64,000 nt of DNA, from assembly GCF_963678635.1 (NCBI RefSeq), contig NC_087066.1, forward strand, positions 6,973,954-7,037,953, given 5' to 3'. Within the stretch, counting starts at the first letter, position 1; every line of letters starts with the position of its first letter. Source of the stretch: Symsagittifera roscoffensis. Taxonomy: Eukaryota > Xenacoelomorpha > Acoela > Convolutidae. A program made the translations under genes and the position numbers. Shown here one piece after another: positions 23,716 to 36,398 of this stretch. The notes beneath the pieces were generated by a model. The model searched no databases. It was given only the letters and a program-made list of their open reading frames with translations, and had not been told where the DNA came from.

Positions 23716-23876
23716 GGATCTTGTCAACTATTTCCCCCCCCCCCCCTATGGTACCTTGTAACGAATCACCCGCCATCCCCTTCTAAGAAAGAATTGAGCA
23801 GTTACGCATATACGAACTTTGTAACTTGTTAACTATTTTCCCCCTATTGCAATAGGGGGGATAGTCAACAAGATCC
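23716..23876. mobile_element. Minimal GGATC-type MITE, 161 bp
   Basis: Starts GGATCTTGTCAACTATTT followed by a long C run and ends GGGGGGATAGTCAACAAGATCC in parts; the terminal repeats share GGATCTTGT and ACTAT plus the C-tract. Flanking octamers GAAAAAGT (23708-23715) and GAAAGAGT (23877-23884) match at 7 of 8. The inner part has a second inverted pair (TATTTTCCCCCTATTGC / GCAATAGGGGG). Same design as 20666-21237 with different terminal sequence. Confidence 0.75.
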
Positions 23877-25372
23877 GAAAGAGTCCTTGAGCAGATCCTT
23901 GAAGCAAGAATATCAGAATGAGAATTGTAATTGTTAAAAGTATCTTCTAAGGGCCAAAACGGGCGGGTGTTTTAAAAACAACTTGGGTAATGGGTTTGGG
24001 GCAGCGCACAATTGTCCGCACAATTGTCACGGGCTCGCAAAACGTAGCAGCCCGATTTGCGTTTTATATTTATATATCGTTCTGTATTTAGACAATATCT
24101 GCTTTTGGACCATTCGTCTATAAGACCGGCCTCCTTTCGCGGCATTTTTTTTGCTTGATATAATGATCTAATTCAATTTTCAGTAAGTTGTTTATGTAAA
24201 AAATATGTGATTAAACACTCGGGTAAGTTGCTTTTTTTGACGACACTGGAGTGAAACGTGAATCGAATCCTAGTTTGTGTTTCAATGGTTTGAAATATGT
24301 AAGTTAGAGTAACAAAAACAGATCGCTGATTATAGTAGGGCAAAATCCTGAAACTTATAACTGCTCTAGCGTCTTGAGAATGGGTTTTGCTACAAATTAT
24401 TCACGTTTTTTTGTGAACATTTGATTAAATTTTTCAAAAACTAGTTTTCTTCCAATTTTTTTTGCAAATTTCCCTCCCTACTTTTCATGCATATTTGTTA
24501 TGCCCCCAAACTCAGGAACTTCGAAGAACTGTTCAATCAGTTTTAGCCAGATATTCAAAACAGTTCAAAGCAGTTCAAATGTCTCAGACGCAATAATCAA
24601 AGAAACACCCTCATGAAAATCATCCAATAAGACCTTTCTGCAACGCGTTTTTTAATTTAAAAATACAAAAGGCAGACAAAAGGAGAAAGCGAAACATTTA
24701 AGAACCATTTTTCATTAGTCTCAGCTTGAAGGTCGAAATTAATTGAAAAAATGAAGCCTTTGTCCAATAAATTCTTGAAAACTAATTTTCAACAATTTGA
24801 GACATTGTCCTGCAATGCTGATTTCAATTATCCGGACAAAACAAACAAAACTTTGGTTTGACATAAAAAAATTGATGAGACCAAATTTTGCATAGAAATT
24901 TATCAGAGTTGATACATTGCAAATCAAGTTGCTAAAAAAGTATTTGAAGTGCTGTTTTAAAGTCCTATTAGTTCGTGATTTCCATTCAAAAAAGACAGTA
25001 ACTTTTTGCCACCTTGTTGAGAAAAACTAGTCTGGTCAATATTAATAAAGAGGAAGCAAAAATGAATCTGCTCTTAAGAAAACGTCAGTTACAGCAGATT
25101 TTAATCCTTTTACAACAACATATAAAGAAGAACTCGTCTAATCAGGGAGCGAATAAAACTTTATTGTTATTGTTGAAAAAAGTATTAAAAAGGTGTAGAA
25201 ATTTTCGAAACATTTGTTTTTCGCTTTTCGTTCATTTTTTCAAGTAAGGCTGTGATACGAGCGTTTTTGATGTTTGCATGGGAAACTGTTATGTTTTTCA
25301 AATCAGCGTCAACTAGCTTTTGGTTCCTTTGTTGAAAACGAAAAAAAAATGATGGAATGTTTGTGCTGGGGC
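23877..25372. other. Non-coding stretch
   Basis: No gene recognised. Short open frames only; a small direct repeat GTCCGCACAATTGTC/CACAATTGTC near 24010-24030. Confidence 0.4.
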
Positions 25373-26582
25373 TAGTGATCTCATTAATCATAATCATACT
25401 AATTATTATAATAATCAGGTTCATAATATTAATCGAAATAATCATAATCATAAGAACCATAAATTTTTTTAAAATCAAAAACCATGGTAAAAATCATAAT
25501 AATCATAATAATTATAATAATAATTATTGTACTAATCATAATGATAGTCATCATAATCATAAAAATAATAATCATAAACATAAGGAAGAAAAAAATAGTA
25601 ATCAACATAAAAACAATCATAATAGTCATCCTAATCCTAACAAAAATCATAATCATATTCATACTGATAGTCATCATAGTCATATAAGTTATAAGCATAA
25701 ACGAAAATATTTTTAAAAATTAATAGTCATTTTAACCACAATCAAAATAATCATAGTTACTATCATAATCATAGCGGAAACCGTATTATAATTCATAATA
25801 ATAGAAATCATAATAAAAGTAATCATAACCATGATAATCATAAGAGTCATTTTAGTCATAAAAGATCATAATCATAACAAAAATTAAAAATTTGAAAATT
25901 GTATAAATCATTTTTTAATCAAAATTATAAATTTTACGTAATAATCGTAATAATAAACATAATAATCATAAAAATAATCATAATAACCATAATCATGAAA
26001 ATAATCTTAATAACAATCAGGATAATCATAATGATCTAATTCATATTAATCATATTCATAATAAAAAAAATCATAAACTAACCACAAAAATCATAATAAT
26101 CGTCATAGTATTCATTATATAAATCAAAATTATAATAATTATAATCATAATCATAATAATCATAATAATATTCATAAAAGAAAAAATCTTAATCATAGTG
26201 ATCATAATTATAAAATTAATCAAAATAAACAAAATGATCATAGTAATCATAATCATAAAAATCATAACAATCATAATAATAATCATAATATACATAGAAG
26301 AAATCAAAATAAATCACAAAAATCATCATACTAATCATAATTATCATAATCATAATCATAATAAAGATAATCAAAATAAAATTAATAGTCACAAAGATTC
26401 TAATAATCATAAAAAACATAATAAAAAAGTTAACGCTCAACACACTATTGATAATACTCATAATCATAAAAATAATCATAATAACAATCACAATATTAAT
26501 CATAACTACAATGAACATAAATATAATCATAATGTTCATTATGGTCATAACTAAAATGCTGATCATCGTAATCACAATCATA
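25373..26582. repeat. 1.2 kb degenerate ATCATA/TAATCA repeat block
   Basis: Nearly the whole stretch is built from permutations of AATCATAATCAT with substitutions to CATAAA, CATAGT and similar. It stays open in several frames, giving Ile/Met-rich or Asn/His-rich conceptual peptides that should not be read as proteins. It ends where a Helentron-like copy begins at 26583. Confidence 0.9.
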
Positions 26583-27116
26583 ACAAGACTGCTCGTATCA
26601 GGGCGAAGCCCTGAATGTTCCGACTGCCCTTTAAGGTTTATGGAGCAGTAATAACATTAAAAACTCAATAAAATGCAACAAATGAAAAAAAAATTATTTT
26701 TTCTAAAATTTTAAATTTTTTATGAAAATCATCCCCCACACGCCATATTAAGAACAAAAAGATAGTTTTCGCTCCTTGTAACAAACCAATTATGGCATAT
26801 AAGCTTCTTTTAACCAATTTGGAACAATTTCTAAGACGGATTAACTCTCCGCTTACGCGATAATAGCGCAAAATATATCGCGCGTTAATTGTCCCAAATT
26901 GGCCAAAATGGCAATCTTTAAACCCCCGTAACTCTACAAAAATGATCAAGGGTGAAATATCTTTTCAAATTTGAGCTCAGGACAACAATACCTTTTGAAT
27001 GATATAAAAAAATTCCGTCAAAAATGGCTAGTTAAAAAGTCGAAATTTGTCTGAAGAAAAAAAAAACCCACCCCGAGCACAAATATTCCGTTACTTTCGT
27101 ATCGAAAGTCCGAACA
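26583..27116 (-). mobile_element. Helentron/HINE-type copy 9, full length
   Basis: Runs from ACAAGACTGCTCGTATCAGG with the perfect hairpin TCAGGGC-GAA-GCCCTGA to GAAAGTCCGAACA, 534 bp. All internal landmarks are present, including GCGCAAAATATATCGCGCG. It abuts the simple-repeat block on its 3' side. Confidence 0.85.
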
Positions 27117-27967
27117 ATAATTCTTATATTAATTATAATAAAGCGAAAAAAAACGACGGTTTAATCCTTCAAAGGCGAAGGAACGAATGAGCGAATTTAA
27201 AAATCAGCCTAACAGATTTCAATTTTCAGAAAGAAAATAAGATTATCTCAAAGAACAACATTTTCAGGGACAACATTTTCGCCTCTCAAACATTTTCAGG
27301 GACTTAATACTAATATCAACCGAATAAAAAAAGCAATAGAAATATATAAAACTTTCAAATTTTCACTGATCGCCGGCGAATCGGAACAATTTTTTTGTTT
27401 CAAAGGTTTCGTTATAAAGAAAGCAAAATATTTCTTCATTGAATTCCCTTCTGTTGAACGGAATTGATTCATTTTAATAATTGACTTTCGACTGTTATTG
27501 TTTTCAGCCCTTCGCCCATAAGTCTTTCGCCCATGTGGTCCTTCGCCCATGAGAATAGTCCCCGACTCCCGTTCCCAGATTGAATAATGTGGATTATTAT
27601 CATCGAGGACATCTCATCCGAAAGTTCCATGCATTAACGGATAGGACAGCATGGCTACATTTTTGTCTTGTTTCGCTGCCATGGTTTATCTGCCATGCAT
27701 TCCATTGCATTCCTTTGCCAAACCTATATAAACCATAGTAGTTAAACTGATTCGAGCTGAAATCTGTCTGCTTCCTAGTCCTATTTCCGACAATAATCTG
27801 ACCTTACATCATAATTCACAAAGCTTTCCACTGATCCAAATAAATTGGGGCTTAGAAGAACCTTATAGAAGGTGAACGTCCGCTCTGCCAAAAAATTATA
27901 AGTTCAAAGATACAAGGTTGGAAGAATTGTAAATCCTTTTATTGAACTGAATTAGAATGTATCTGTG
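27117..27967. other. Non-coding stretch at the edge of the inverted duplication
   Basis: No gene recognised. The equivalent sequence on the other side would lie beyond the retroelement, outside this window. Confidence 0.4.
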
Positions 27968-28718
27968 AAATACTACAAATCATATCGTATTTCATATCCC
28001 CTTCAATGGCCTTTGCATTACTATACGATTCCAAACTTCAAATACTATCTCCAAGTATACTACCTTTTGTTTCAAACTGTTACACTGGTTTTGATTCGGA
28101 GGTTTTTACTCTAGAACAGACCCCTTGAAAATAGATATTCCGACATGAATTGAGTTTTTATAGTTTTCAGTTTTTTCAAAGCATCAAAGCTTTATTTCAA
28201 ACAAATTTACAGCCAGTGATCAAAAAAGTTTAAATTCTCAGCGGTTTTGTTCTAAAATGATATGGATCATTGACCGGCGAAGATAAACAATTGATGTATT
28301 TTATTTTAATTTTAGTTGAAGGAGGCAAGGTAATGATTATTTTTATTATGTATGAAACAAAATTATTATTTTTATTAAGTTTCTGAACAAACATTGCCGG
28401 AAGTGATGAACCGGTGTGTCTTTTGATTGATAACAAATCAATAGATTTCCGCTACTATCTTGGAAGCGACTGTAATTCATTCATCATTGCAAAAAGCAAA
28501 AAAGTATCTGAAATTTCCTCTCATTTATTGTTCCGACTTTTTACATATTTTTCTTTGTTCCTTTCCTTGAAATTGACAGTACGTTATCGACAGTATCTTG
28601 CATTAAACGGTACGTTCGCACATTCAATGTATTATTTCATTCAAGGTCATTGTCGTGAAAACATCAAAACACAATTCTGCTTGTCGAAATTACGCAAAAC
28701 TTTCAAAACAATTACAGG

Positions 28719-28880
28719 ATCGAGGTCCCCGACTTATTTCTTTTGGGTCGCGCAAAGTCGCGACTTAATTCGCTTTGTGTTGGTCAAAGCAGCGCTGCTC
28801 TTTCTAGGGTCGCGCAAAGTCGCGGCTTTTCTCGTTTGCGTCGAGATGGTAGCGACTTAAGCGCTTACATCGGCCCGGGT
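28719..28880. repeat. GC-rich TCGCGCAAAGTCGC repeat block, left arm
   Basis: Two copies of GGGTCGCGCAAAGTCGCG lie inside a short block that ends ATCGGCCCGGGT. The right-arm counterpart (50281-50477) is longer by about 35 bp, so the copy number differs between arms. The ends resemble those of the 734 bp satellite unit. Confidence 0.7.
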
Positions 28881-29047
28881 GACATTGAATGAATTGATAC
28901 ATTAAATGCTATTTGCAACGCTGTGTAATGGAAGAATAATAATTCAGATAACCTTAAAACTTCCCTTCTTCGTTCAGTTTTACTTTAAGTCAAAAGACAG
29001 AAGTTCAGTGCCATCAGTTTATGATATATTTTACTAAATTAGATGAA

Positions 29048-29604
29048 ACAAGACTGCTCGAACCAGGGCGAGTCCCTGAATGTTCCGACTGCCTTTTAAG
29101 GTCAGTAATAACATTGAAAGTAGTTCAAATGTAATAAATTAAAAATAATTTTTTTTTTAATTTGAGATTTTTTTTTGCGAAAAAATCCCTCCACACGTAT
29201 AAATCCACACAAAAAAATCCCTCCATATTACGTACAAAGTGATAGATTTTGCTCCTATTAACAAATCAAATATGGCATATAAACTTCCTTGAACCAATTT
29301 GGAACGATTTATAAGACGGATTAAATCTCGCTTACGCGTTTATAGCGCGAAACATATTGCGCGTTAATTGTCCCAAATTGGCCAAAATGCCCAAAATGGC
29401 AATCTTTATACGCCCATAACTTTACGAAAAAAAATCACAGGTAAAATATTTTTTCGAATTTAAGCTTAGGACAACAATAGCTTTCGAATGATGTAAAAAA
29501 AAGTTCCGTCAAAAATGGCTAGATAAAAAGTCGAAATTTGTCTGAAGAAAAAAACCCACCCCGAGCACAAATATTCCGTTACTTTCGTTACAAAAGTCGG
29601 AACA
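29048..29604 (-). mobile_element. Helentron/HINE-type copy 10
   Basis: ACAAGACTGCTCGAACCAGG to AAAGTCGGAACA, 557 bp, with a small internal duplication around CCAAAATGCCCAAAATGG. It is the left-arm partner of 49579-50111, so it was present before the arms split. Confidence 0.8.
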
Positions 29605-31344
29605 AAAATTGTGAAATGCCAGTTCAGTTACGCAACACAAGCATCATATTAATTGAAACTCCATATCTGAAAAATTCAAATGAATAAACCAAAGTATTTT
29701 TCAAAACATTTGAGACTTTGAAATAATATTTTTTTAAATCATTTTTTTGTAAATTATGCGAGACATCAGAAAAGGAACAATGCACTCCTACCACTTCCGC
29801 GGCTACTAGTTGGTTTAACTTTCCAGAAGACGACGGAATGTTTTTACTTGGGAATGTTTTTCTCCAGACAAAATTTGACTTATTAACTTACCATTTAGCA
29901 GAATTTTTATATACCATTTGCAAAAGATGTTATCCAAAGCTCAAACTCGAAAAAAAACTACAATGCTACCATTTGTTGCTAAGTTATTGTGGATTAATAT
30001 TTAGGACTAGTGTGACCACCAAGATATTGAAATAGCGATAATTACCGCGTGATATTTATCGTCATATTAAAAGTAAGCGGCGGATTTTGTTTGAATCATT
30101 CCAATTGAAAGGAGGCGGTCAACATGCTCTTTTCTATTGCGGTGGCAGGCGCAAAATTTATCATTTTGCGCGTTACATGGCGTGAGTATCACAAATCTAA
30201 AAACAAACAAAAAATCAATTTCTTTTCATTTTCTTCCCAAAATATTCCATATTCCCCAAAAGAGCAATCAAAACATTCAATTTAATTTGCTTATATTTTT
30301 TATTTGAATAGTTTTGAATTGGCAAAAACACAATAGAACACACTAGCACTACTTGAATTGTTTGCTACGTCCAAAATGCTAGTTTCTAGTTCAAACTTTT
30401 GGAGTACTTTGCTGGTTTCACTGTCCTAATAAAAAGCTAATTCATGAAATGTTTTCATCTTCGTATGGTCAGCCGTAAAAAAGTTGCTCAACTTAGAAGT
30501 AGCAAAATACTAAACTAAATTCCTTAATTTCATGCCAAATTTACAAGATGATTTACAATTTTTCTAGCAACCAACGGTTTGTTGAGTACTTATGTGTTTG
30601 TTTTTTTTTGTTCTGGCCAGCCTGAGAGAAGGCAAAAAAAAACAAACGCCTTGGGTTTTTTTCATGCTGTATTTTCTGCCTGAAACAATGTTTAAGTGCT
30701 TCAAACGAAGTATTTCAATAAAACAATTTCAGTTAATATTTGGATTCAAAATGCACCAAAAATTGTTAATTATCTTTGTGACAACAAACTGGTATCTTTT
30801 TCGCCGGTTGTTTTATTTTTTCTACAACACAAAATGATTATTTTAAAAACTATTTTTCAAATTATTTCAAAGTTTTTCAGAGCCGCTCGTAACAGTCAGT
30901 TTAGTTTTTTTATCGAGAAAAATGAGAAAAAATATGAAGCAAAAGCAGTTTTTCTTATTTCTTAAACTTTTTGTCAACCACCAAAAAATTTAGGAAATTA
31001 CTATGGCAGGAAACTCTAGTGCTAGTTTCTCAGCAAACAAAAGTTTTTGTTGTTACAAACAATTCACGAAGTGGTAAAAAATTATAGCGTAAGCTCTTCT
31101 TTTGGGCCAATTTTTGATACTCGCTGTCGTATTATCTCATAAAATATTTCCTAGAGTGCCACATGTGGCAATTTTTTGAAGCCTTAATTGTTTATCTTCG
31201 TATTCCAAAAAATCACAAAAAAGTGTTTCAGTTATTCGAACGTGAGACTCAATTTTCAGCTTCGTTTTTCAATAATAATTAATCTTAGTTTCTTAGTTCG
31301 TAGACTTTTTAGTCCAGCCTGTTTTGTTCTCCTACCCAAAATAA

Positions 31345-31875
31345 ACAAGACTGCTCGTATCAGGGCGAAGCCCTGAATGTTCCGACTGCCTATTAAGGTT
31401 TATGAAGCAGTAATAACATTAAAAAATCAAATGTAATAAAACAAAATGAAAAACTTTTTTTTCTAAAATTTGAAACTTTTTATTCAAATCATCCCCAGAC
31501 ACGCCATATAAAGTACAAAAGGATAGTTTTGCTCCTTGTAACAAATCAATAATGGCATCGAAGCTTCTTTCAAGCTATTTGGAACAATTTCTAAGACGGA
31601 TTAACTCTCCGCTTACACGTTAATAGCGCGAAATATATCGCGCGTTAATAGTCCAAAATTGGCCAAAATGGCAATCTTTAAACCCCCGTAACTTAACGAA
31701 AAAAGGTCACAACTGAAATATCTTTTCAAGTTTGAGCTCAGGACAACAATACCTTTCGAAAGATTAAAAAAAAATCCATCAAAAATGGCTAGTTAAAAAG
31801 TTAAAATTTGTCTGAAGAAAAAAAACCTACCCCGAGCACAAATTTTCCGTCACTTTGTTATCAAAAGTCCGAACA
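31345..31875 (-). mobile_element. Helentron/HINE-type copy 11
   Basis: ACAAGACTGCTCGTATCAGG with a perfect hairpin, to AAAGTCCGAACA. Left-arm partner of 47308-47836. Confidence 0.85.
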
Positions 31876-34345
31876 TTAAAATATCAAATAATACCACTTG
31901 AGTTTTTTAAAAAACCTTAATTTTTCAAAAAAAAAATTATTTTGGTCAGACTACTTCGTTTTGTTTGCACAGCAACCGGCTTGCTTTGTGTATTATTTTA
32001 AATTCTTTTTTCCAAAACTAATCGTTTTTAATTCCAACCTGTCGCACAAAATATTGTGAATAAATGCCGCCAAACTCGATTGTCTTCAAGTTAATTTTAG
32101 ATTTTCCGCTTAAGGATTCCTAGGAACAACTTTCGCTTCGCAAATGTAGCAGGTAACTTGAAATTTAAAAATTGATCTGATCAAAAGTCCTTCGTCATAA
32201 TTTTTTTACCAATCGTTGTCTTGAGGAAGGACAAGCAGGCTTTTAGCATACTGATAGGGCGTTCACTTGGGAGCCGCCAGATTGATCAATTGATCCCATG
32301 TCATGACAATGGTAGTGGATGTGCACAAATTAATACTAGTTTTCTAGCTTCAGATCTACCATCGGTTGCTATAGTAAGGCCAAGTCAATATTCTAGCCGC
32401 AAAAACCAGCCTTGAGTCGCAAAAATTGAGCTTCCTTCAACTTAGTATAGAATTTGTGGGAATAATAAAAACGGAGATTGTCTAGACACGCTGGATAGCT
32501 TTTATTAGATCTTTTCTGAATGGCAAAAACATAGATTTTTATTTTTAGTAAAAGCAGGACAATAAATTTTTTTTTCTAATTAAATTTATGAATAATAAAA
32601 ACGCAACGTCAGAAAAGAAATTAAAATCTAGCTAGTAAAAACTTCATCAAGAGATTTTTGCTATTTCTCTCTTCCAAAATTTTTTTGATTCTCAGTTTAA
32701 TGATTTATCATCTAAATTTTCACTTCTTACACCGAGAATTGAGAATTTCTTTTAAGAAACTATTAACGAAGCAAGACTGCTTGCAGCAGAAAAACGACTT
32801 CCTTGCTTCATATCAATTTTCTAGCTTACGGTTCTGATAGCACTTCATCAATTAATACGTGTCTTCCAGTCAACATAATGAAAAATATTCAATAGTCGTA
32901 TACGCTGCGCTTTAAAATCTGGAATTTTTGCTCATTATGTTTGATAGCTCAGTACATCTATATCTTTCGGATGGTATCAAAAACTCCGCAAAAAGTTTTT
33001 GCAAAACACTAGAAGTTTGTCTGGGCAGAAAAAATCATCGGACCAATTTTGTTTTATGTAGTGTTTAAAGAGATATAAGTCCGATGAACATCAGAGCCGA
33101 ACTAGATAGATAAAACCATGGAACCTCAAAGGAACCTCGTAGATCAATTGCATGAAATTGTATGACTTGTATGACCATTTGATTGGAAAAATTGCTAAAA
33201 CTGACACAGCGCTGTTTTTCAGTTAATATTTTCACCATTCCAGGAAAACATAATGAAACATTGAATGTTCATAAAGAAACTTGAAAATTTTTGTCTTGTC
33301 GATTTGCGCAAATGTCGGTTTAATACTTTTTTCAACCATTTATTTGAACCATATATATTTTAACCGTTTAATACTTTTTTCAACCATTTATTTGAACCAT
33401 AATACTTTTTTCAACCATATATATATTTAATTTTAAACGCTGACAACTATAACTTGTAAATGTGATTTTTGGCGTAAGCTACGATGCAAAACTGGCTTAT
33501 AAAAACAGTATAATAAAGACGTTTTTAGACATCATTTTCATTGGCATTTCCTTTTACATCGAACGCAGGAAAATGTTTTTCAACCACCAGTGAAAAAGTA
33601 TGCGTTGATTGGCTAAAAAAGAGACCGGTAAAAACTTGTTTTCCTCTTTGATTTAAATTCAAAAGTTGATGAAATACTGTTTCAGATACCGCAAAGCCCT
33701 GTCAGGTATTTGTAGAAAAGATCGTTTCCTCATTTTGAATTATTATAACTTTGATATCAGCGTTGTTGTAGCATTTTTAATAATCATTTTTCACCCAATT
33801 ACGAAGTAAAAATGCTTTCTGAGAATTTCTTCAACAATTCTTCAGTTATTTACCAACTACAAAAAAAATATTCGACAAGTCTTGCTTGAACTTTGAGGGC
33901 CATTGATGCAATCGACTTATAATTGCAAATTAGCTCTCAATTGCATAACTTACAGCTCTAATTGCTTTCCCTTTGTCATAAATGATCGCGCATGTTTTTT
34001 TGACGTTATTTTTACTTCAAAAAATTGATTTCAAATATTTCTGCGACATTTGAGAACGTTTTATCCGAATTTAAACCGACAGAACTCTGATCAGTTACGA
34101 TACTTGCACTTGTTTGCAATATAATTACATTTTAGATCAAATCACAAAATTAGTGCTAAGGTCAGTTTAAATTTAACCCATTATTCTTTATCAAGTTATA
34201 CAGCTAGATGAAGGTTTGTCTGATATTACTATCAATTTTCATTTAGTTAATCAATTTTTGTCAACATTACTTTCTTATTCATTACTTCTCGGTAACTTTC
34301 GCATTCCAATAATTTTCGACCAATTGTTGCAAATATTCATTAAAA

Positions 34346-34646
34346 ATGTCCGTTCAACAGAATTCAACTAGCATTCCAAATTTTGCTCTAAGTGTAGCAA
34401 ACATCACTTGTTTTCTTATAAACAACACTTTATTGCAAAGTCCTTCCGAAAACACGACTTCTGTTCTAAGCGACACTGACATGTCTTCGGGGTCAAACTG
34501 TTCCACGTCTGGTGTCATTGGTGATGAGATGACCGGTCACGTGATATCGGAGGGGGGAGGGTCTAGTGATGTACATCCGGCACATGTTCTCATGGGACCA
34601 GTGTACTCAATCTTGAGTGTTTTGGGCATTGCTGGAAACCTAACAG
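34346..34646 (+). CDS. Receptor exon 1, left-arm copy (class A GPCR)
   Basis: An ATG-started exon of 100 codons plus one base, ending at ACAG before GTAACG, a good splice donor. It matches the minus-strand exon at 44548-44848 with about three amino acid changes (for example T54 against M). It encodes an extracellular tail with N-glycosylation sequons at N6, N19, N26, N36 and N51, and the first membrane helix ending GIAGNLT, where the Asn is the conserved residue of helix 1. No exon 2 is present downstream on the plus strand; the only exon 2 in the window is on the minus strand. This copy is therefore either an orphan duplicate or the second haplotype of the same gene placed here by assembly error. 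Confidence 0.7.
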
Positions 34647-34919
34647 GTAACGTCCTTTTTAACTCATAAGGTTGCATATTCTTCTACTCATCCCATAATG
34701 CGCCCAAATCTTGGCAGCCAGAATTGAGGGGGGGGGGGGAGGAGGGAAGGATCAGGTATGAGAGTCGCCCCTCCTTTTCGGGACGCTACTCTTTGATTCT
34801 AAAATTCAATAGTAATATAATAATATTGAGTGAAAGCCCTCCAAAAAATCTTCCGTTGCTCACGAACTTGACTTGAATAACTACTTTTATCATTCAGAGT
34901 ATCGTAAACAGGGAAAAAA

Positions 34920-35119
34920 NNNNNNNNNNNNNNNNNNNNNNNNNNNNNNNNNNNNNNNNNNNNNNNNNNNNNNNNNNNNNNNNNNNNNNNNNNNNNNNNN
35001 NNNNNNNNNNNNNNNNNNNNNNNNNNNNNNNNNNNNNNNNNNNNNNNNNNNNNNNNNNNNNNNNNNNNNNNNNNNNNNNNNNNNNNNNNNNNNNNNNNNN
35101 NNNNNNNNNNNNNNNNNNN
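34920..35119. other. Assembly gap, 200 N
   Basis: Exactly 200 N. Its left edge coincides with the end of the inverted-duplication arm, and the right arm continues the homologous sequence with GGATCCCCC. The gap length looks like a placeholder, not a measured distance. Confidence 0.99.
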
Positions 35120-36189
35120 GGGCGGAACAGACAAAAAGACCCCAATTTTGATAACTACAGAGACCAGATAAAAAAAGGCAGCTTGAAAAAAATCGAAATT
35201 CAGTTTGTGAATTTTTGTAAGCTTCGGTGGAAAAACTTTTTCAGTCAGACATCTAATTTTGCTTCCCTGTTGGCTTTATTATAGCTTCTAAAAAGGAATT
35301 GAAGTTGGTTCAGTTTCATATTGTTAAAAGTGACTCGTTTTTTTTTTCATTTTCTTCTCTAAATAAAACAAAATGCAGCCCAAAGAATTTTGCAAAAAAA
35401 ATATGTTTTCAAATGGGACAGTTTTTAAAAAATAAGATCCAACTTGACTGTCCGTACCTCACAAATCCCACGTCGTTGTTCACTTTACGAGGATGGCTTT
35501 TAAGTGACAAACTAAATTATTTTAATGGGAAATTATTAAATGTTTTCTAGAATGCTATCTCAAGAACCAGTGACGCAAACCTAATGAAAATGCAGTTGAA
35601 AACATCCACTGAAACTGACAAATGGTTTGCATAAATGGCCGATGTAAACTATCTAATTTATTGCCCTGTATTGACGAAATGAACTATCGTCCCCCAAACA
35701 AAAAAGACATTTTGCAAAATTTTTTAAAAATTAACTTTTCGTTTTAAATAACAAAGTGTGAAGAAACTTGTTATGACAGTTTGGAAGAGGAAAGTTTTTA
35801 AGACACAATTACGTAAAAAACAACAACAACCGCGATCGATTTTTTGCGCAGTGTGTTTTTGAGAAGTAACCAAAATTGCCATTTTGGTGAACTAGTTTAT
35901 GATTTTTGTATATTCCTTGCCTACAGGGCGTTTCAAATAAAATTTTTAAAATAACCTATATGAATACCTATAAAAGGCATTTAAAATAACCTATATTAAA
36001 GTAGAAGATGGGTTGCGATGATTTTTTGTTAAAATTTAGCTCAACCTTTGTTGTTTTTTCACAAATGCACTGCAAAAAAAAAGAATTTTTTCACTCAAAA
36101 GGTGCCACAATTCTTTAACTGTAGGTGGTATTCAAGTTTTCTGATTTTATCAATTTGGTTTTTGGCGTTGAAAGGTGACTGACTGTTTC

Positions 36190-36398
36190 GTTGCAATTTG
36201 AAACAATTAATAATTTTTTGGTCTCGGTTGATTTTTCTTCGATCGCACAACATATCGACAACGGCGTATTCTTATCTTTGGTGCGACAACCGCAATTAAA
36301 TGTTCTTATGTCGCCCCGGTCGTCAACAACCTTTTTACTGGGTCCCAACAGTCGTGGACACTTCTCCTCTGTCTGCAAAGTCTGGAAATACGGAAATA
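36190..36398 (-). repeat. Inverted repeat partner A
   Basis: Reads in reverse as CCGTATTTCCAGACTTTGC, GGAGAAGTGTCC, AAAAAGGTTGTTGACGAC, GGGGCGACATAA, then GTTGTCGCACC. It matches 38349-38720, which has an extra ~115 bp inside. Confidence 0.75.

Larger units (their letters stand above)
27968..34919 (+). repeat. Left arm of the inverted duplication
   Basis: This ~6.95 kb segment matches the reverse complement of 44311-51149 almost throughout, at about 95-97% by eye with small indels. It contains two Helentron-like copies (29048-29604, 31345-31875), an older degraded one (about 29826-30190), a GC-rich repeat (28719-28880) and receptor exon 1 (34346-34646). It ends in GGGAAAAAA immediately before the run of N. 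At its other edge, AAATACTAC (27968-27976) is the position where the right arm is interrupted by the retroelement. Local differences include a tandem duplication at about 33310-33425 that the right arm lacks. Confidence 0.9.

Noticed and set aside
25357-26651. Several 67-121 codon frames rich in Ile/Met or Asn/His
   Set aside because: They are translations of the ATCATA simple-repeat block in different frames.
28414-28860. 148-codon plus frame, with a 190-codon partner at 50278-50850
   Set aside because: Half of each is GC-rich repeat sequence and the start regions differ by indels between the arms. Nothing suggests selection on protein, though a small exon cannot be excluded.
32221-32415. 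64-codon frame conserved in both arms (also 46767-46961)
   Set aside because: Conservation follows from the duplication; the differences change amino acids freely, which does not support coding.
34799-35151. Open frames across the assembly gap
   Set aside because: They consist mostly of N.
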